Below are positions 18,284 to 26,236 of a stretch of 30,080 bases of DNA, in pieces. Within the stretch, counting starts at the first letter, position 1. Every line of letters starts with the position of its first letter. Below the pieces are notes generated by a model. That model saw only the letters and a program-made list of their open reading frames with translations, was not told the DNA's origin and did not search any database. The stretch comes from Promethearchaeota archaeon. GTDB lineage: Archaea; Asgardarchaeota; Lokiarchaeia; Sigynarchaeales; SOKP01. Where the stretch lies: positions 1 to 30,080 of the forward strand of contig JAHLWT010000187.1 in NCBI GenBank assembly GCA_019057775.1, in the 5' to 3' direction. Made by a program: the position numbers and the translations under genes.

Positions 18284-19915
18284 ATTTTAAATCCAGATAT
18301 AGATCCCACGGTAATTGATCCCAATGATAATAATTACTGGGTAAAAAAGATAACACGTGGATTTTTAGATGTTAATGGAAAATTTGTCAGACATCCAAAG
18401 ACATTAGAGCAATTTTACCAGTCATGGTTTGATGTTATTCAAAATAATTTAGGGAGGAGTGGTGAAAGTAAATATTTTGAGAAACATCGGGCACTTGAGA
18501 GTGAGGTCTTCGTTGCTTCGGAAGATTTCTATAAAAAAATTGATATTGCTCTTGAAGACGCTTTTGGGTTCACAGCATTTGTGTTTCTATTAGGAGGAGT
18601 TATGACTTTTATGAAGATCGGAGACTCAAGCCCTAGAGTTGACTTTCTAATCCATTCCAAACCTGACCAGTCGCGCCTCTTGAATGAATTTCTAGGTAGA
18701 GCCATGTATAATCATAAATCTGGTGATTTTCCAAGCACCTTCTTAGATGGGTGGCACACGATTTTCGGCTCAGACTGTCCTATAAATACTTTCTATTTCA
18801 GTTCGATACTTCTCTTTGGGTTTAGGAGAGGAGGTCGTACCATTCAAGCAAGCTCTACTTACTTCTTAGATAATTTTTTCGATAGATATGTCCTTCGATA
18901 CCCCTCAGATTACCGTTATGCCACTTCTAAATTCCTCTATCACAGTCATTCACAATTCATAGGTGATGACAGGGAAAACGTACTTTTAAAGCAAATGCAG
19001 ATAAATGGTCGAAGGGAAATATTCGAGTTTCTTGCTATGAAATTAGAAAAAGCTCTTGAAAAAATTCCACTGACTCATAGTAGCACTAAAGAGATGCTAA
19101 TGAATTATTTAAAGAATATAATTGTCACTCAGGTGTCCACAATTACTAAGTTTAGAGAAATACTTTGTACTGGAGAAAATAGGATTATCAAAGTCAGAGA
19201 TCGATCACCCGGATCTACGTTGACCATTCCACTTGAAATCACATTCACTGACTTTTTTTATTATGAAGTTCTTACCCCTTCCATGATGTACACCTTAAAT
19301 TTTCAGGCTGATTCCAAGTATTTTTACTTGGATTTTGATTTGGAGTGGCCCTCACTATCTACTAAAGTTAAAAGTGCTTATGACAAGCTTTTAGATATTA
19401 TAAATAAAGCCCCAACAGGAAATCTTAAAGTTGAATTTTATACTCGAAGAGTTCGAGGTATTGCTCAAGATGCTAAAATCACTGCCAAAGATGACTTCTT
19501 CCAAACTACTTTTAAGACGGATGAAATGACAATTGACTTAGCTAACCAAGAAGACGTCAAGATTAAGGTTCTTAGTATGATTTTCTGGATGATGATGGAA
19601 CCAAACATCTTTTCCGTTGTTAAATTGCCTACTGGTGATAACTTCCTTTATATGGATATTTATGGTGTATACGACCATGACTATGTACAATCCAGCAGAG
19701 TATACTCTAAAATTCTTGGGGGTTTTGCTCCTGCAAGTGACTATCAACAGTTTACTGAAGATTTCTCTAAAATTTTTGATTACTCAGATATTTTATACCT
19801 ATTAGGATTTCATAATCCTAATATTATAGATTATATCATGGATAAGTTTATTGACTTTTATGCAATCTTTTTAGGAGGCAATAAAAAGACCAAGATATTT
19901 GATCTCAGGAGTTAA
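18284..19915 (+). CDS. Large protein of unknown family, with no usual start codon at its 5' end
   Basis: The open frame runs 543 codons from just after a TAA (18281-18283). The first ATG, GTG or TTG is GTG at 18581, about 100 codons in. The upstream part is convincingly coding (DPNDNNYWVKKITRGFLDVN, then LEQFYQSWFDVI) in DNA where chance stops are frequent. A TATA box at 18248-18258 would start RNA a few bases before the ATT at 18284, so an ATT start, a lost start or a frameshift is likely. An internal GGAGG with ATG at 18602 is an alternative start giving about 437 residues. The protein is soluble, rich in aromatics, with no membrane segment and no motif I know. It is convergent with the LRR gene, 13 nt apart. 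Confidence 0.7.
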   Translation: MLNPDIDPTVIDPNDNNYWVKKITRGFLDVNGKFVRHPKTLEQFYQSWFDVIQNNLGRSGESKYFEKHRALESEVFVASEDFYKKIDIALEDAFGFTAFVFLLGGVMTFMKIGDSSPRVDFLIHSKPDQSRLLNEFLGRAMYNHKSGDFPSTFLDGWHTIFGSDCPINTFYFSSILLFGFRRGGRTIQASSTYFLDNFFDRYVLRYPSDYRYATSKFLYHSHSQFIGDDRENVLLKQMQINGRREIFEFLAMKLEKALEKIPLTHSSTKEMLMNYLKNIIVTQVSTITKFREILCTGENRIIKVRDRSPGSTLTIPLEITFTDFFYYEVLTPSMMYTLNFQADSKYFYLDFDLEWPSLSTKVKSAYDKLLDIINKAPTGNLKVEFYTRRVRGIAQDAKITAKDDFFQTTFKTDEMTIDLANQEDVKIKVLSMIFWMMMEPNIFSVVKLPTGDNFLYMDIYGVYDHDYVQSSRVYSKILGGFAPASDYQQFTEDFSKIFDYSDILYLLGFHNPNIIDYIMDKFIDFYAIFLGGNKKTKIFDLRS

Positions 19916-19928
19916 ATCTTTTTATATC

Positions 19929-21368
19929 TTATTTATAAATTTCAATTTTTTTTTTGAAATTTTTTTTCATTATCCCTGATTTTTTAATGTTTGTGTCCAT
20001 TATATTAATTAGTTGTAGGTTAGGTAGCCTATATACAAATCCAGGAATTCCCTTAAAAGGATTTCCATCAAGATGCAGTTTTTTAAGAAAAATGAGGTTT
20101 TGATAGTGCATTTGTAGAGAACTAATTTTATTTTTACTGATAACTAATAATTCTAGATTCTTAAGATCTCCAATAGATTCAGGAATTTCTTGCAGTTTGT
20201 TTTCATTTAGGCATAAGGTTTCAAGAGATTTCAAGTTGCCAATTGTTTTAGGAATAGAGATAAGTTCATTTTTCCCTACATCAAGCACCTTTAAGTTATT
20301 TAAGCTTCCAAGAGATTCTGGTAAAGACTGTAAGTGGTTTTTTTGAATTTCCAACTTTTCTAAATTTATCAAAGTTCCTATAGTTCTTGGAATTTCTGTT
20401 AATTTATTATCACGTAGGTTTAATTCTTGTAAAGATGTAAGCTTTCCGATATCACTTGTCAATTCCTCCAGTTGATTATTGAAGATAACTAATGTCTTTA
20501 ATGAGCTTAGATTCCCAATTGAGTCCGGTAGTCTTTTTAGCTGGTTGTTCGATAGTTTTAAAATTTCGAGTGATTGAAGGTTTCCAATGGTAGAAGGAAG
20601 TTTTGTTATATCATTTTCTGTTATTAATAATTCCTTTAATGAACGGAATTCTCCAATCCATTCAGGAACCATTTTTAAAGGATTATAGCCTACATCCAGC
20701 CATTCCAATGATTTTAAGTTCCGGATGCACTTGGGAATTTCGGTTAATTCATGTCCTCTTATTGAAAGTTGAATTACACTTCCGTTCCTTACATCGACTT
20801 TCCATCTTCTGCTGTTTAGAAGCTTGTCAAGTTCATTAATCGTTTCATACTCGGTAGGGGAGTCAATTAAGCCATAATATTCCTCCTTACTCAGATATGT
20901 TAAGTATCCCCTCTTTTCGAGAAAAGTTCGTACATTATCTGAACCTCTATTATACCGCTCAGTAATCTCCAGCTTGAAGACTTTTTTAGCTTGTGGGTCT
21001 CCGACTTCCGTCAATCTTCTCAATAATGGGAACGCTAGGTTGCTATGCAGAATTCTGGTATTGTATCCATTTTCAGCCCATACTTCTAAGTTGGAGCATA
21101 ACCCCCAGAATTCTTCTTCAGGAGGGATGATAAATTTAAATTCCTTTTTATTCCGCCGTGATTCTAAGGAACGGTCTAACATTTCTGCTGCCTCGTCAAT
21201 GGAATCGATAGCTGATGTCTCATCATACAAGCTAATTTCTTCAATCGGAATGTTCAACATTAAAAATTTACATTGCCGAAATGGTTCACCCTCAACATAT
21301 ATTAGCGTGTGACCTCCTTCCAGTTTCAAGGTTATAAAATCATTAATTTGATATTCTTGGTTTTCCAT
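19929..21368 (-). CDS. Leucine-rich-repeat protein, Lokiarchaeal type
   Basis: A 479-residue protein. Residues 1-190 form a globular domain (INDFITLKLEGGHTLIYVEG, FRQCKFLMLNIPIEEI) of a kind seen in front of LRRs in Lokiarchaeal proteins. From about 200 on there are ten or so LRRs of 23 residues with consensus LxxLxLxxNxLxxLPxxIGNL. They form a solenoid likely to bind another protein. There is no signal peptide or membrane helix, so it is cytosolic. The frame also opens at a TTG at 21410, but the ATG at 21368 (MENQEYQINDF) is preferred. A TATA-like element (about 21433-21446) lies upstream. The binding partner is unknown. Confidence 0.88.
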   Translation of the reverse strand: MENQEYQINDFITLKLEGGHTLIYVEGEPFRQCKFLMLNIPIEEISLYDETSAIDSIDEAAEMLDRSLESRRNKKEFKFIIPPEEEFWGLCSNLEVWAENGYNTRILHSNLAFPLLRRLTEVGDPQAKKVFKLEITERYNRGSDNVRTFLEKRGYLTYLSKEEYYGLIDSPTEYETINELDKLLNSRRWKVDVRNGSVIQLSIRGHELTEIPKCIRNLKSLEWLDVGYNPLKMVPEWIGEFRSLKELLITENDITKLPSTIGNLQSLEILKLSNNQLKRLPDSIGNLSSLKTLVIFNNQLEELTSDIGKLTSLQELNLRDNKLTEIPRTIGTLINLEKLEIQKNHLQSLPESLGSLNNLKVLDVGKNELISIPKTIGNLKSLETLCLNENKLQEIPESIGDLKNLELLVISKNKISSLQMHYQNLIFLKKLHLDGNPFKGIPGFVYRLPNLQLINIMDTNIKKSGIMKKNFKKKIEIYK

Positions 21369-21537
21369 TTTACTTAAGTTACTAAAGATATTTCGTAAAT
21401 TTAAATGCAAAGGCTGGTCTGTTTTTTCATATAAATATATCTTCTTCTTTTTTTAATCCAATATCCATTTATTACTGCTTTTAAATTTTCTATAAGTTTA
21501 CTTGTTTGTAATAAACTTTTTTAATTATCTTTCAAAA

Positions 21538-21554
21538 GTGTAGAACCTCTACAC
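21538..21554. promoter_or_regulatory. Perfect 7-bp inverted repeat, operator-like
   Basis: GTGTAGA-ACC-TCTACAC: seven perfectly complementary bases around a 3-nt centre, in otherwise low-complexity A/T DNA. It lies about 90 nt upstream of the LRR gene's TATA-like element. The symmetry suits a dimeric regulator; it could also fold as a small hairpin. Confidence 0.4.
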
Positions 21555-21728
21555 ATTAGCAAGAAATTAAAAGAAACTTTCTATCAAAAGATTCAAAAGT
21601 TTCAAAATTTGTTCTTGACACCAGCACATGTTTTTTTATAAGCTATAATTTATTAAACTAGCATACTATTATATTGTTTAAGAAGGGAAATTTGCATTTG
21701 CAGGATAAATCTGGATAACATTGGATCT

Positions 21729-21790
21729 GAGAGTACGTGTCGTATTTCACCAAAATTCGCCCTCTTAGACTCGATAGAGTCTATTCTCTC
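21729..21790 (+). ncRNA. Candidate structured RNA element
   Basis: A hairpin of seven paired bases, TAGACTC-GATA-GAGTCTA (21766-21783), is bracketed by GAGAG (21729-21733) and TTCTC or CTCTC (21784-21790), which can pair to close a larger stem. The segment is richer in G+C than its flanks. Strand is unproven, since the hairpin is symmetric. No known RNA family recognised. Confidence 0.3.
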
Positions 21791-21983
21791 CCTGATTTTA
21801 AAATTTGGTCCGGATTTTCTTTTTCCCTTCCTTTTACTTTATTTATATGTCTGAGAGTTTTAACAATAAAAAATTTTAAATTAAATAATGTCTCTCAAAT
21901 TTTTGCTTCTCTTCGTTTTTATCTTAATTCTCTTAGAAATTAAAGGAAAGTTTGGAGTTTAAAAGGGTTTCAAGGAAAAAGAA

Positions 21984-22142
21984 TTAATCTACGTAAATAT
22001 AGAACCTGCAGACTATACATTGAAGAATATCCTGAAATTCAATCTCATTAGACTTATGGGTGCGAATCTTTCTTGTAATCATTACATTTCCGCACTTGTT
22101 ACATAAGGTTAAATCTTTTGGTTTTAATTTAGGTGCGGACAT
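21984..22142 (-). CDS. Small zinc-ribbon protein (52 residues)
   Basis: A short minus-strand gene. ATG at 22142 opens MSAPKLKPKDLTLCNKCGNV and the frame closes at TAA 21984-21986. Two Cys pairs, CNKC (residues 14-17) and CIVC (42-45), are spaced as in a zinc ribbon, with a basic loop (TRKIRTHK) and a central helix or strand between. Coding-like composition and the two correctly spaced knuckles make chance unlikely. It stands alone, with no operon partner. It could be a nucleic-acid-binding mini-protein or a subunit of a larger complex; the function is unknown. Confidence 0.7.
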   Translation of the reverse strand: MSAPKLKPKDLTLCNKCGNVMITRKIRTHKSNEIEFQDILQCIVCRFYIYVD

Positions 22143-22296
22143 TTTTCAGATCACAAGTGTCTAATTAGTTTAATAGAAGGATCGATCAATTATGATCATA
22201 ATTTAGTAATTAATCATCAACAAAACAACCCTTATTATACAAATAATAAATTTTGTATATAAATATGTGTTGGAATAACTACTTTTCGGGTATAGA

Positions 22297-22426
22297 TACG
22301 TACAAAAATAAGGATTTAAAATTTAGAAGTTTAGACGCATATTGGATTAATTTTATAGATTATTTTTATTGATATTTGTATTTTTTACAACAATGATAAT
22401 GATTGCAGCAAAGATTAACCCACAAC
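22297..22426 (-). pseudogene. Remnant of an EamA transporter 3' end (duplicate of 24925-25054)
   Basis: These 130 nt align without gaps to 24925-25054 with about 16 mismatches by hand count (about 88% identity), in the same orientation. On the minus strand they encode the last 24 or so residues of the EamA transporter (CGLIFAAIIIIVVKNTN, then INKNNL and stop) plus about 55 nt beyond its stop. Everything upstream of that C-terminus is missing, so this is a vestige of a second copy. Confidence 0.85.
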
Positions 22427-22429
22427 TTT

Positions 22430-22642
22430 TTGTTAAGAACTAGTGAGTTCATTAATTATTTCATTAAACAACAATCTTCTTTAACAGAATTAAATATCAA
22501 AAAAAGAGGAAGAAATATTAAAAATTAGTATTCAGTAGAAAGTTTTTTTTCAGGTAAAAAAACCAAAAAAATAAAAGTAAAATTCTATGATGCCAAAAAT
22601 AAAGAACAACACTATGAAATAATGTTAGATATGATTAACTGA
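22430..22642 (+). pseudogene. Possible decayed coding remnants, family unknown
   Basis: Two short plus-strand stretches look coding but lack starts. One ends near 22528 (EFINYFIKQQSSLTELN, then a stop). The other ends at TGA 22640-22642 (KIKVKFYDAKNKEQHYEIM). They may be pieces of one broken gene next to the EamA remnant, or chance open frames. No family recognised. Confidence 0.3.
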
Positions 22643-22738
22643 AATCTAAATCATAACATGATTGGATTTTCATATTATGTTTAGTTATTAATATTCTCAA
22701 CCTCTTTTCTTATTAATAGATTTATAAAAAATAGTGTT

Positions 22739-22966
22739 TTAATGCATTAGCTTTATTTTGTAGAGCCAATTACCAATTAATGCTCCTAAAATAGATCCTA
22801 TCACTGCTCCAAGGACATTACCAGTTAAAATGTAGTTACCAGCATATTTGCATCCAGAAGCTCCTGGTATAGTATTACACCCCCCAATAAATATACCAAG
22901 AAGCCCCCCCATTATCATTCCAAGAATTAATCCGATAATTCCTCCAATATAATAGCTTTTCCTCAT
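22739..22966 (-). CDS. Small two-helix membrane protein with glycine zippers
   Basis: A 75-residue protein with two membrane helices, about 6-28 (GGIIGLILGMIMGGLLGIFI) and 47-68 (GNVLGAVIGSILGALIG). Both carry repeated GxxxG spacing, which packs helices tightly. A loop with two cysteines (GGCNTIPGASGCKYAG) lies between. The frame opens at a TTG at 22996, but a strong GAGGAGTGG ribosome-binding site lies inside those codons, so the ATG at 22966 (MRKSYYIGG) is the start. It may be an oligomeric or stress-type membrane protein; the function is unknown. Confidence 0.7.
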   Translation of the reverse strand: MRKSYYIGGIIGLILGMIMGGLLGIFIGGCNTIPGASGCKYAGNYILTGNVLGAVIGSILGALIGNWLYKIKLMH

Positions 22967-23112
22967 TACATTACCACTCCTCTTTAGTATAATCAATAAA
23001 TTTTGTTTAATTATCTTAAATTTTAAATTTCTTAATTTTAAAATATTATAATATTTCTTGTTTTCTTACTTCATTAGCTCCTTAATGCATTGTAATCAAA
23101 TAAACTATTTAA

Positions 23113-23373
23113 AGCTATTGTGAGTATAACTCTAAAGACGCATGTTTGAATGAAGCAGGAGATTTTATCATTCCAATTAAACAAGGAAAACTTGACGCGG
23201 AGAGAATAATTAACATTGGGGACATAATTCTCGGTAAGTATAAGGGTAGAAATAACGAAAAGGATATTACTGTCTTTAAGTCAGTCGGTATTGCTTTACA
23301 GGATGTTGTAGTTGCTAGTTTGGCATATCAACGAGCGACTAAAAACTTAACTGGAATTGAATTTGAGTTTTAA
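23113..23373 (+). pseudogene. 5'-truncated ornithine cyclodeaminase / mu-crystallin family remnant
   Basis: The frame is open from a TAA at 23110-23112. It encodes only the C-terminal 86 or so residues of the family: NSKDACLNEAGDFIIPIKQG, then GDIILGKYKGRNNEKDITVF and KSVGIALQDVVVASLAY. In intact enzymes (about 320-330 residues; NAD(P)-binding ornithine cyclodeaminase, ketimine reductase or alanine dehydrogenase) this region follows the Rossmann domain, which is absent here. A TTG at 23146 could start a 75-residue peptide, but it would lack the active site. It ends 3-12 nt before the serine dehydratase start, so the two were probably once an operon. Confidence 0.85.
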
Positions 23374-23385
23374 TATGTGAGTATT

Positions 23386-24924
23386 ATGAAAAAAAAGAGT
23401 ATTTTAAATGATGTTATTGGCCCAATAATGAGAGGTCCCTCGAGTTCTCACACCACTGCGGCTTACCATATAGCTAAGTTAGTTAAAATGGTTGTTCAAG
23501 AGGATTTTAAAAAAGTTGATATCATATTTAATGAAAATAGTTCTTGGGCTCAAGTTTATAGGATGCAAAATTCAGAATTTGCATTTATAGCAGGGTTAAT
23601 CGATTATTCCATCTTTAATGAAGATTTTTTTGATTTAAAAGAAATAATAAAAGATAGAAATATTAGCATTGGGTTTCAAATCCAAAAAATTGATGAAGCA
23701 GATCACCCAAATTTCGTTAAACTTGTTATAATATATAAAAATGACAAGAAATTGGTTATAACGGCGAAATCTATTGGAGGAGGTATGGTTATTCTAGAAA
23801 AATTGAATGATTGGTCAGTCCAGATAACAGGAGAAATGTATAATCTAATGATCGAGTATGAAGCGAAACAAGAATTAAGTGTTTCAGAATTAGTAAATCA
23901 ATATTTAGCCCACAATAAAACTATAAGCCGGCAAATTGGAAATAGCAAACATTTTTTGCATGTTATGCAAACAGATACTTTTTCGAAGGAACTAATGATT
24001 TCATTGAAAAAATTAGATATCGATACATGGTATTTGAAGCCAATCTTTTATATAAAAAAGGGAGATCCTATTTTCACTAGTAGTGAACAAATGATTACTT
24101 TAACAGAAATGAAAAATATTTCACTCGGAAATATTGCTCTAGAATATGAATCTAAGGTATTAGACTTAGACCGAGAAGAAATCCTTAAAGAAATGAAAAG
24201 GAGAATAAATATAATGTTTTCATCTATTGAAAATGGATTTGAAAAAAACCAATCAAAAATGAAGATATTAGAACATTCTGCAAGTATTATATATAAAAAT
24301 GAGCAAAATGGGAGATTATTTAGCAATAGTGTAAACACGACTTGTGCTATTAGAGCACTCTCCGCTATGGACGTCGTATCTTCTGGCGGTGTTATATGTG
24401 CCGCTCCTACGGGAGGATCAGCTGGAGTTTTACCTGCAGTACTTTATACTTTGTACAAAGATTATTCGATTGATATGAAAAAAATTTGTTATTGTGCCTT
24501 AGCGGCAGGAGCAATTGGACTTATCAATTCTTATAGGAGTATATTCGCATCGGAAGTTGCAGGTTGTCAAGTAGAAATTGGAATGGCTGGAGCCATGGCA
24601 TCTGCTTCGATAATTGAAGCAGCTAATGGTTCTCCTGTCAATGCAATTAATGCAGCGGCTATCTCATTACAAAATACAATGGGTTCGGTATGTGATCTTG
24701 TTGCAGGCTTATGCGAAATCCCTTGTCATACGAGAAATGCCGCTATTGCTTCAAGTGCATTCGTGTGTGCTGATTTAACCTTAGGTGGTTACATTAATCC
24801 GATTCCATTAGATGAAACCATTGATGCCTCATTAGAATCAGGAAAATTGCTTCCCGAGGAGTTACGTTGCACTGCCTTAGGAGGAATAGCAAATACTAAA
24901 ACTGCGAGGAAGCTTTCTCTTTAA
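23386..24924 (+). CDS. sdaA: Iron-sulfur-dependent L-serine dehydratase, single-chain
   Basis: Converts L-serine to pyruvate and ammonia using a [4Fe-4S] cluster. About 512 residues, with both halves fused as in E. coli SdaA. The N-terminal beta domain has the substrate loop GPIMRGPSSSHTTAA. The C-terminal alpha domain has TGGSAGVLPAV and the expected cluster cysteines in EVAGCQVEIG, GSVCDLVAG and CEIPCHTRN. The ATG at 23386 and the GTG at 23377 are both possible starts; ATG is chosen because the conserved region follows at once. The gene is preceded by the OCD-family remnant. Its stop is directly followed by the 130-nt repeat (24925-25054). It appears intact. Confidence 0.9.
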   Translation: MKKKSILNDVIGPIMRGPSSSHTTAAYHIAKLVKMVVQEDFKKVDIIFNENSSWAQVYRMQNSEFAFIAGLIDYSIFNEDFFDLKEIIKDRNISIGFQIQKIDEADHPNFVKLVIIYKNDKKLVITAKSIGGGMVILEKLNDWSVQITGEMYNLMIEYEAKQELSVSELVNQYLAHNKTISRQIGNSKHFLHVMQTDTFSKELMISLKKLDIDTWYLKPIFYIKKGDPIFTSSEQMITLTEMKNISLGNIALEYESKVLDLDREEILKEMKRRINIMFSSIENGFEKNQSKMKILEHSASIIYKNEQNGRLFSNSVNTTCAIRALSAMDVVSSGGVICAAPTGGSAGVLPAVLYTLYKDYSIDMKKICYCALAAGAIGLINSYRSIFASEVAGCQVEIGMAGAMASASIIEAANGSPVNAINAAAISLQNTMGSVCDLVAGLCEIPCHTRNAAIASSAFVCADLTLGGYINPIPLDETIDASLESGKLLPEELRCTALGGIANTKTARKLSL

Positions 24925-25054
24925 TCCGTACTAAAATAAGGGTTGAAAATTTAGAAATCTAGAATAATATTGGATTAATTTTACAGATTATTTTTGTTGA
25001 TGCTTGTATTTTTTAAAACAGTGATAATGATTGCAGCAAAGATTAGCCCACAAC
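24925..25054. repeat. Direct repeat partner of 22297-22426
   Basis: Gapless 130-nt match (about 88%) to the upstream copy, covering the 3' end of the intact EamA gene and the bases after its stop. Similarity begins exactly at the base after the serine dehydratase stop codon. The two direct copies bracket about 2.5 kb holding the small membrane protein, the OCD remnant and the dehydratase. Confidence 0.85.
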
Positions 25055-25889
25055 CAATCCATCCAAACAGAGAAAGAGTTTCATTCCCGATGAGGAATGC
25101 AAAAAATGCAGCAAATACAGGCTCAAGTGTAAAAATAATTGCGACAGTGGTGGCATCTTGGTATTGCTGAGACCAATTTTGGAATATGAATGTTAAGGTC
25201 ATAACTCCAATACCCATATAAATCATAACAAACCAAAAATTCAGTGGAGCTGACAGCAAATCGTAAGATTCTCTAAAAAGTAAAGAGCAGAGAAAGCTGG
25301 AAACCGAAATGACTAACATCTGAATAATAGAGTATGAATAAACATCTGAAAAACGTACATATTTGCCGTTCTGGACATAATAAACAGCAAAAAAAAAAGC
25401 ACAGATCACTACTAATATATCACCAATAATGAGTCCGCCTCCCGTTTCGCCTTCTAATAATAAAAAAGCCATTCCAATTACCGATAGAATTACTGGTATC
25501 CATATTTTTTGATTTAATCGTTTCCTACTTCCAAGCCACACCAAAAAAGGAACCATAACAGTGCTTAAGCCCGTAATAAAACCAGTTTTTCCCGCGGTTG
25601 TGGATTGAAGTCCGTAAGTTTGAAAAATCATACCAAAGAAAAATAAAACTCCTGTAGTAAATGCCATTATTACAATTTTCTTATTCAAGTGTTTTAAGTG
25701 TAGAATAAATGGTATAAATCCTATCAGGCCAATTAAAAATCTTATTCCAAGATAAAGGAAGATGGGGAGATCTTGAGTGATATTTTTGGTGATAATAAAA
25801 GAGGTTCCCCAAAGAACCGTCGTCAGTATCAATAAAAAAATGGCTATTGTACTTCGAGGGGAGAGTTTACTATTATTATCATCTAGCAT
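24981..25889 (-). CDS. EamA/DMT-superfamily transporter
   Basis: An integral membrane protein of 302 residues with about ten hydrophobic helices in two EamA repeats, typical of drug/metabolite exporters that often carry amino acids. The first repeat begins ILTTVLWGTSFIITKNI, with the usual WG near the end of helix 1. The second repeat contains the conserved LEPVFAAFFAFLIGNE. The length is normal (about 290-310). It is convergent with the serine dehydratase, 56 nt away. A 22-bp element at 25959-25980, about 70 nt upstream of the ATG, is shared exactly with the homocysteine operon. Substrate unproven; amino-acid or thiol export would suit the neighbours. Confidence 0.9.
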   Translation of the reverse strand: MLDDNNSKLSPRSTIAIFLLILTTVLWGTSFIITKNITQDLPIFLYLGIRFLIGLIGFIPFILHLKHLNKKIVIMAFTTGVLFFFGMIFQTYGLQSTTAGKTGFITGLSTVMVPFLVWLGSRKRLNQKIWIPVILSVIGMAFLLLEGETGGGLIIGDILVVICAFFFAVYYVQNGKYVRFSDVYSYSIIQMLVISVSSFLCSLLFRESYDLLSAPLNFWFVMIYMGIGVMTLTFIFQNWSQQYQDATTVAIIFTLEPVFAAFFAFLIGNETLSLFGWIGCGLIFAAIIITVLKNTSINKNNL

Positions 25890-25958
25890 AAATATTTCAT
25901 CTCTTAGATTAGGAAAATGTCTATTTCTTAAAGACTTTTATCGTAGACCTCGATGAAT

Positions 25959-25980
25959 TATTATTTTAATGCATAAAATA
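25959..25980. promoter_or_regulatory. 22-bp element repeated exactly at 26792-26813
   Basis: Contains TTTTAATGCATAAAATA, close to palindromic around ATGCAT. It lies 70-91 nt before the EamA start on the minus strand. The identical 22 bases occur 833 bp away upstream of the homocysteine operon. A shared regulator site is the simplest reading, which is inference. Confidence 0.5.
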
Positions 25981-26042
25981 AAATCACTAAAAGTCTGTAA
26001 TAGAAACTGGATAGGGCGATTTTTTTAAAAAATGGGAAAAAA

Positions 26043-26102
26043 ATGAATGGAATAGTTTATTATTCTTACGAGGATGATACAATTACTAAAAAAGCTTATT
26101 AA
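26043..26102 (+). pseudogene. Possible flavodoxin N-terminal stub
   Basis: A 19-codon frame, MNGIVYYSYEDDTITKKAY then stop, resembles the first strand and phosphate-binding loop of flavodoxins (typically GIVYYSxTGNTKKxA). The TGN positions are altered and nothing follows. Too short to be sure; it may be a remnant of a deleted flavodoxin gene or chance. Confidence 0.3.
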
Positions 26103-26183
26103 AATAAACGAAATTTTTTAATAACTCTCTCTCCGTTAAAATTAATAATATTTAAATATCTTGGGATTGAATTGTACTTAACG

Positions 26184-26201
26184 GTATATTTGTTAATATA
26201 C
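26184..26201 (+). promoter_or_regulatory. Perfect inverted repeat upstream of the 26237 gene
   Basis: GTATATT-TGTT-AATATAC: seven perfect pairs around 4 nt. It ends about 10 nt before a TATA-like TTAATATAAA (26211-26220). Position and symmetry suit an operator for the small membrane protein, though A/T richness raises the chance of coincidence. Confidence 0.35.
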
Positions 26202-26236
26202 TGGTTAACTTTAATATAAAAGAGAGTAGAAAAAAT

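Larger units (their letters stand above)
21411..21983. other. Long intergenic region upstream of the LRR gene, no gene recognised
   Basis: About 570 nt, mostly A/T rich. It contains the LRR promoter, a perfect inverted repeat (21538-21554) and a more G+C-balanced segment with a strong hairpin (about 21729-21790). A 68-codon plus-strand frame starting at 21737 overlaps the hairpin, begins with a poorly placed GTG and has no protein-like features. I do not call it a gene. Confidence 0.5.

Noticed and set aside
18581..18604. GTG at 18581 as the gene start
   Set aside because: The frame stays open and protein-like for about 100 codons upstream; GTG at 18581 also lacks a ribosome-binding site. 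The ATG at 18602 is kept only as an alternative.
20603..21312. Two plus-strand frames (78 and 112 codons) opposite the LRR gene
   Set aside because: Antisense shadows of the LRR protein with no independent features.
21737..21943. 68-codon plus-strand open frame
   Set aside because: GTG start with no ribosome-binding site, overlaps a strong hairpin, and shows no protein-like pattern.
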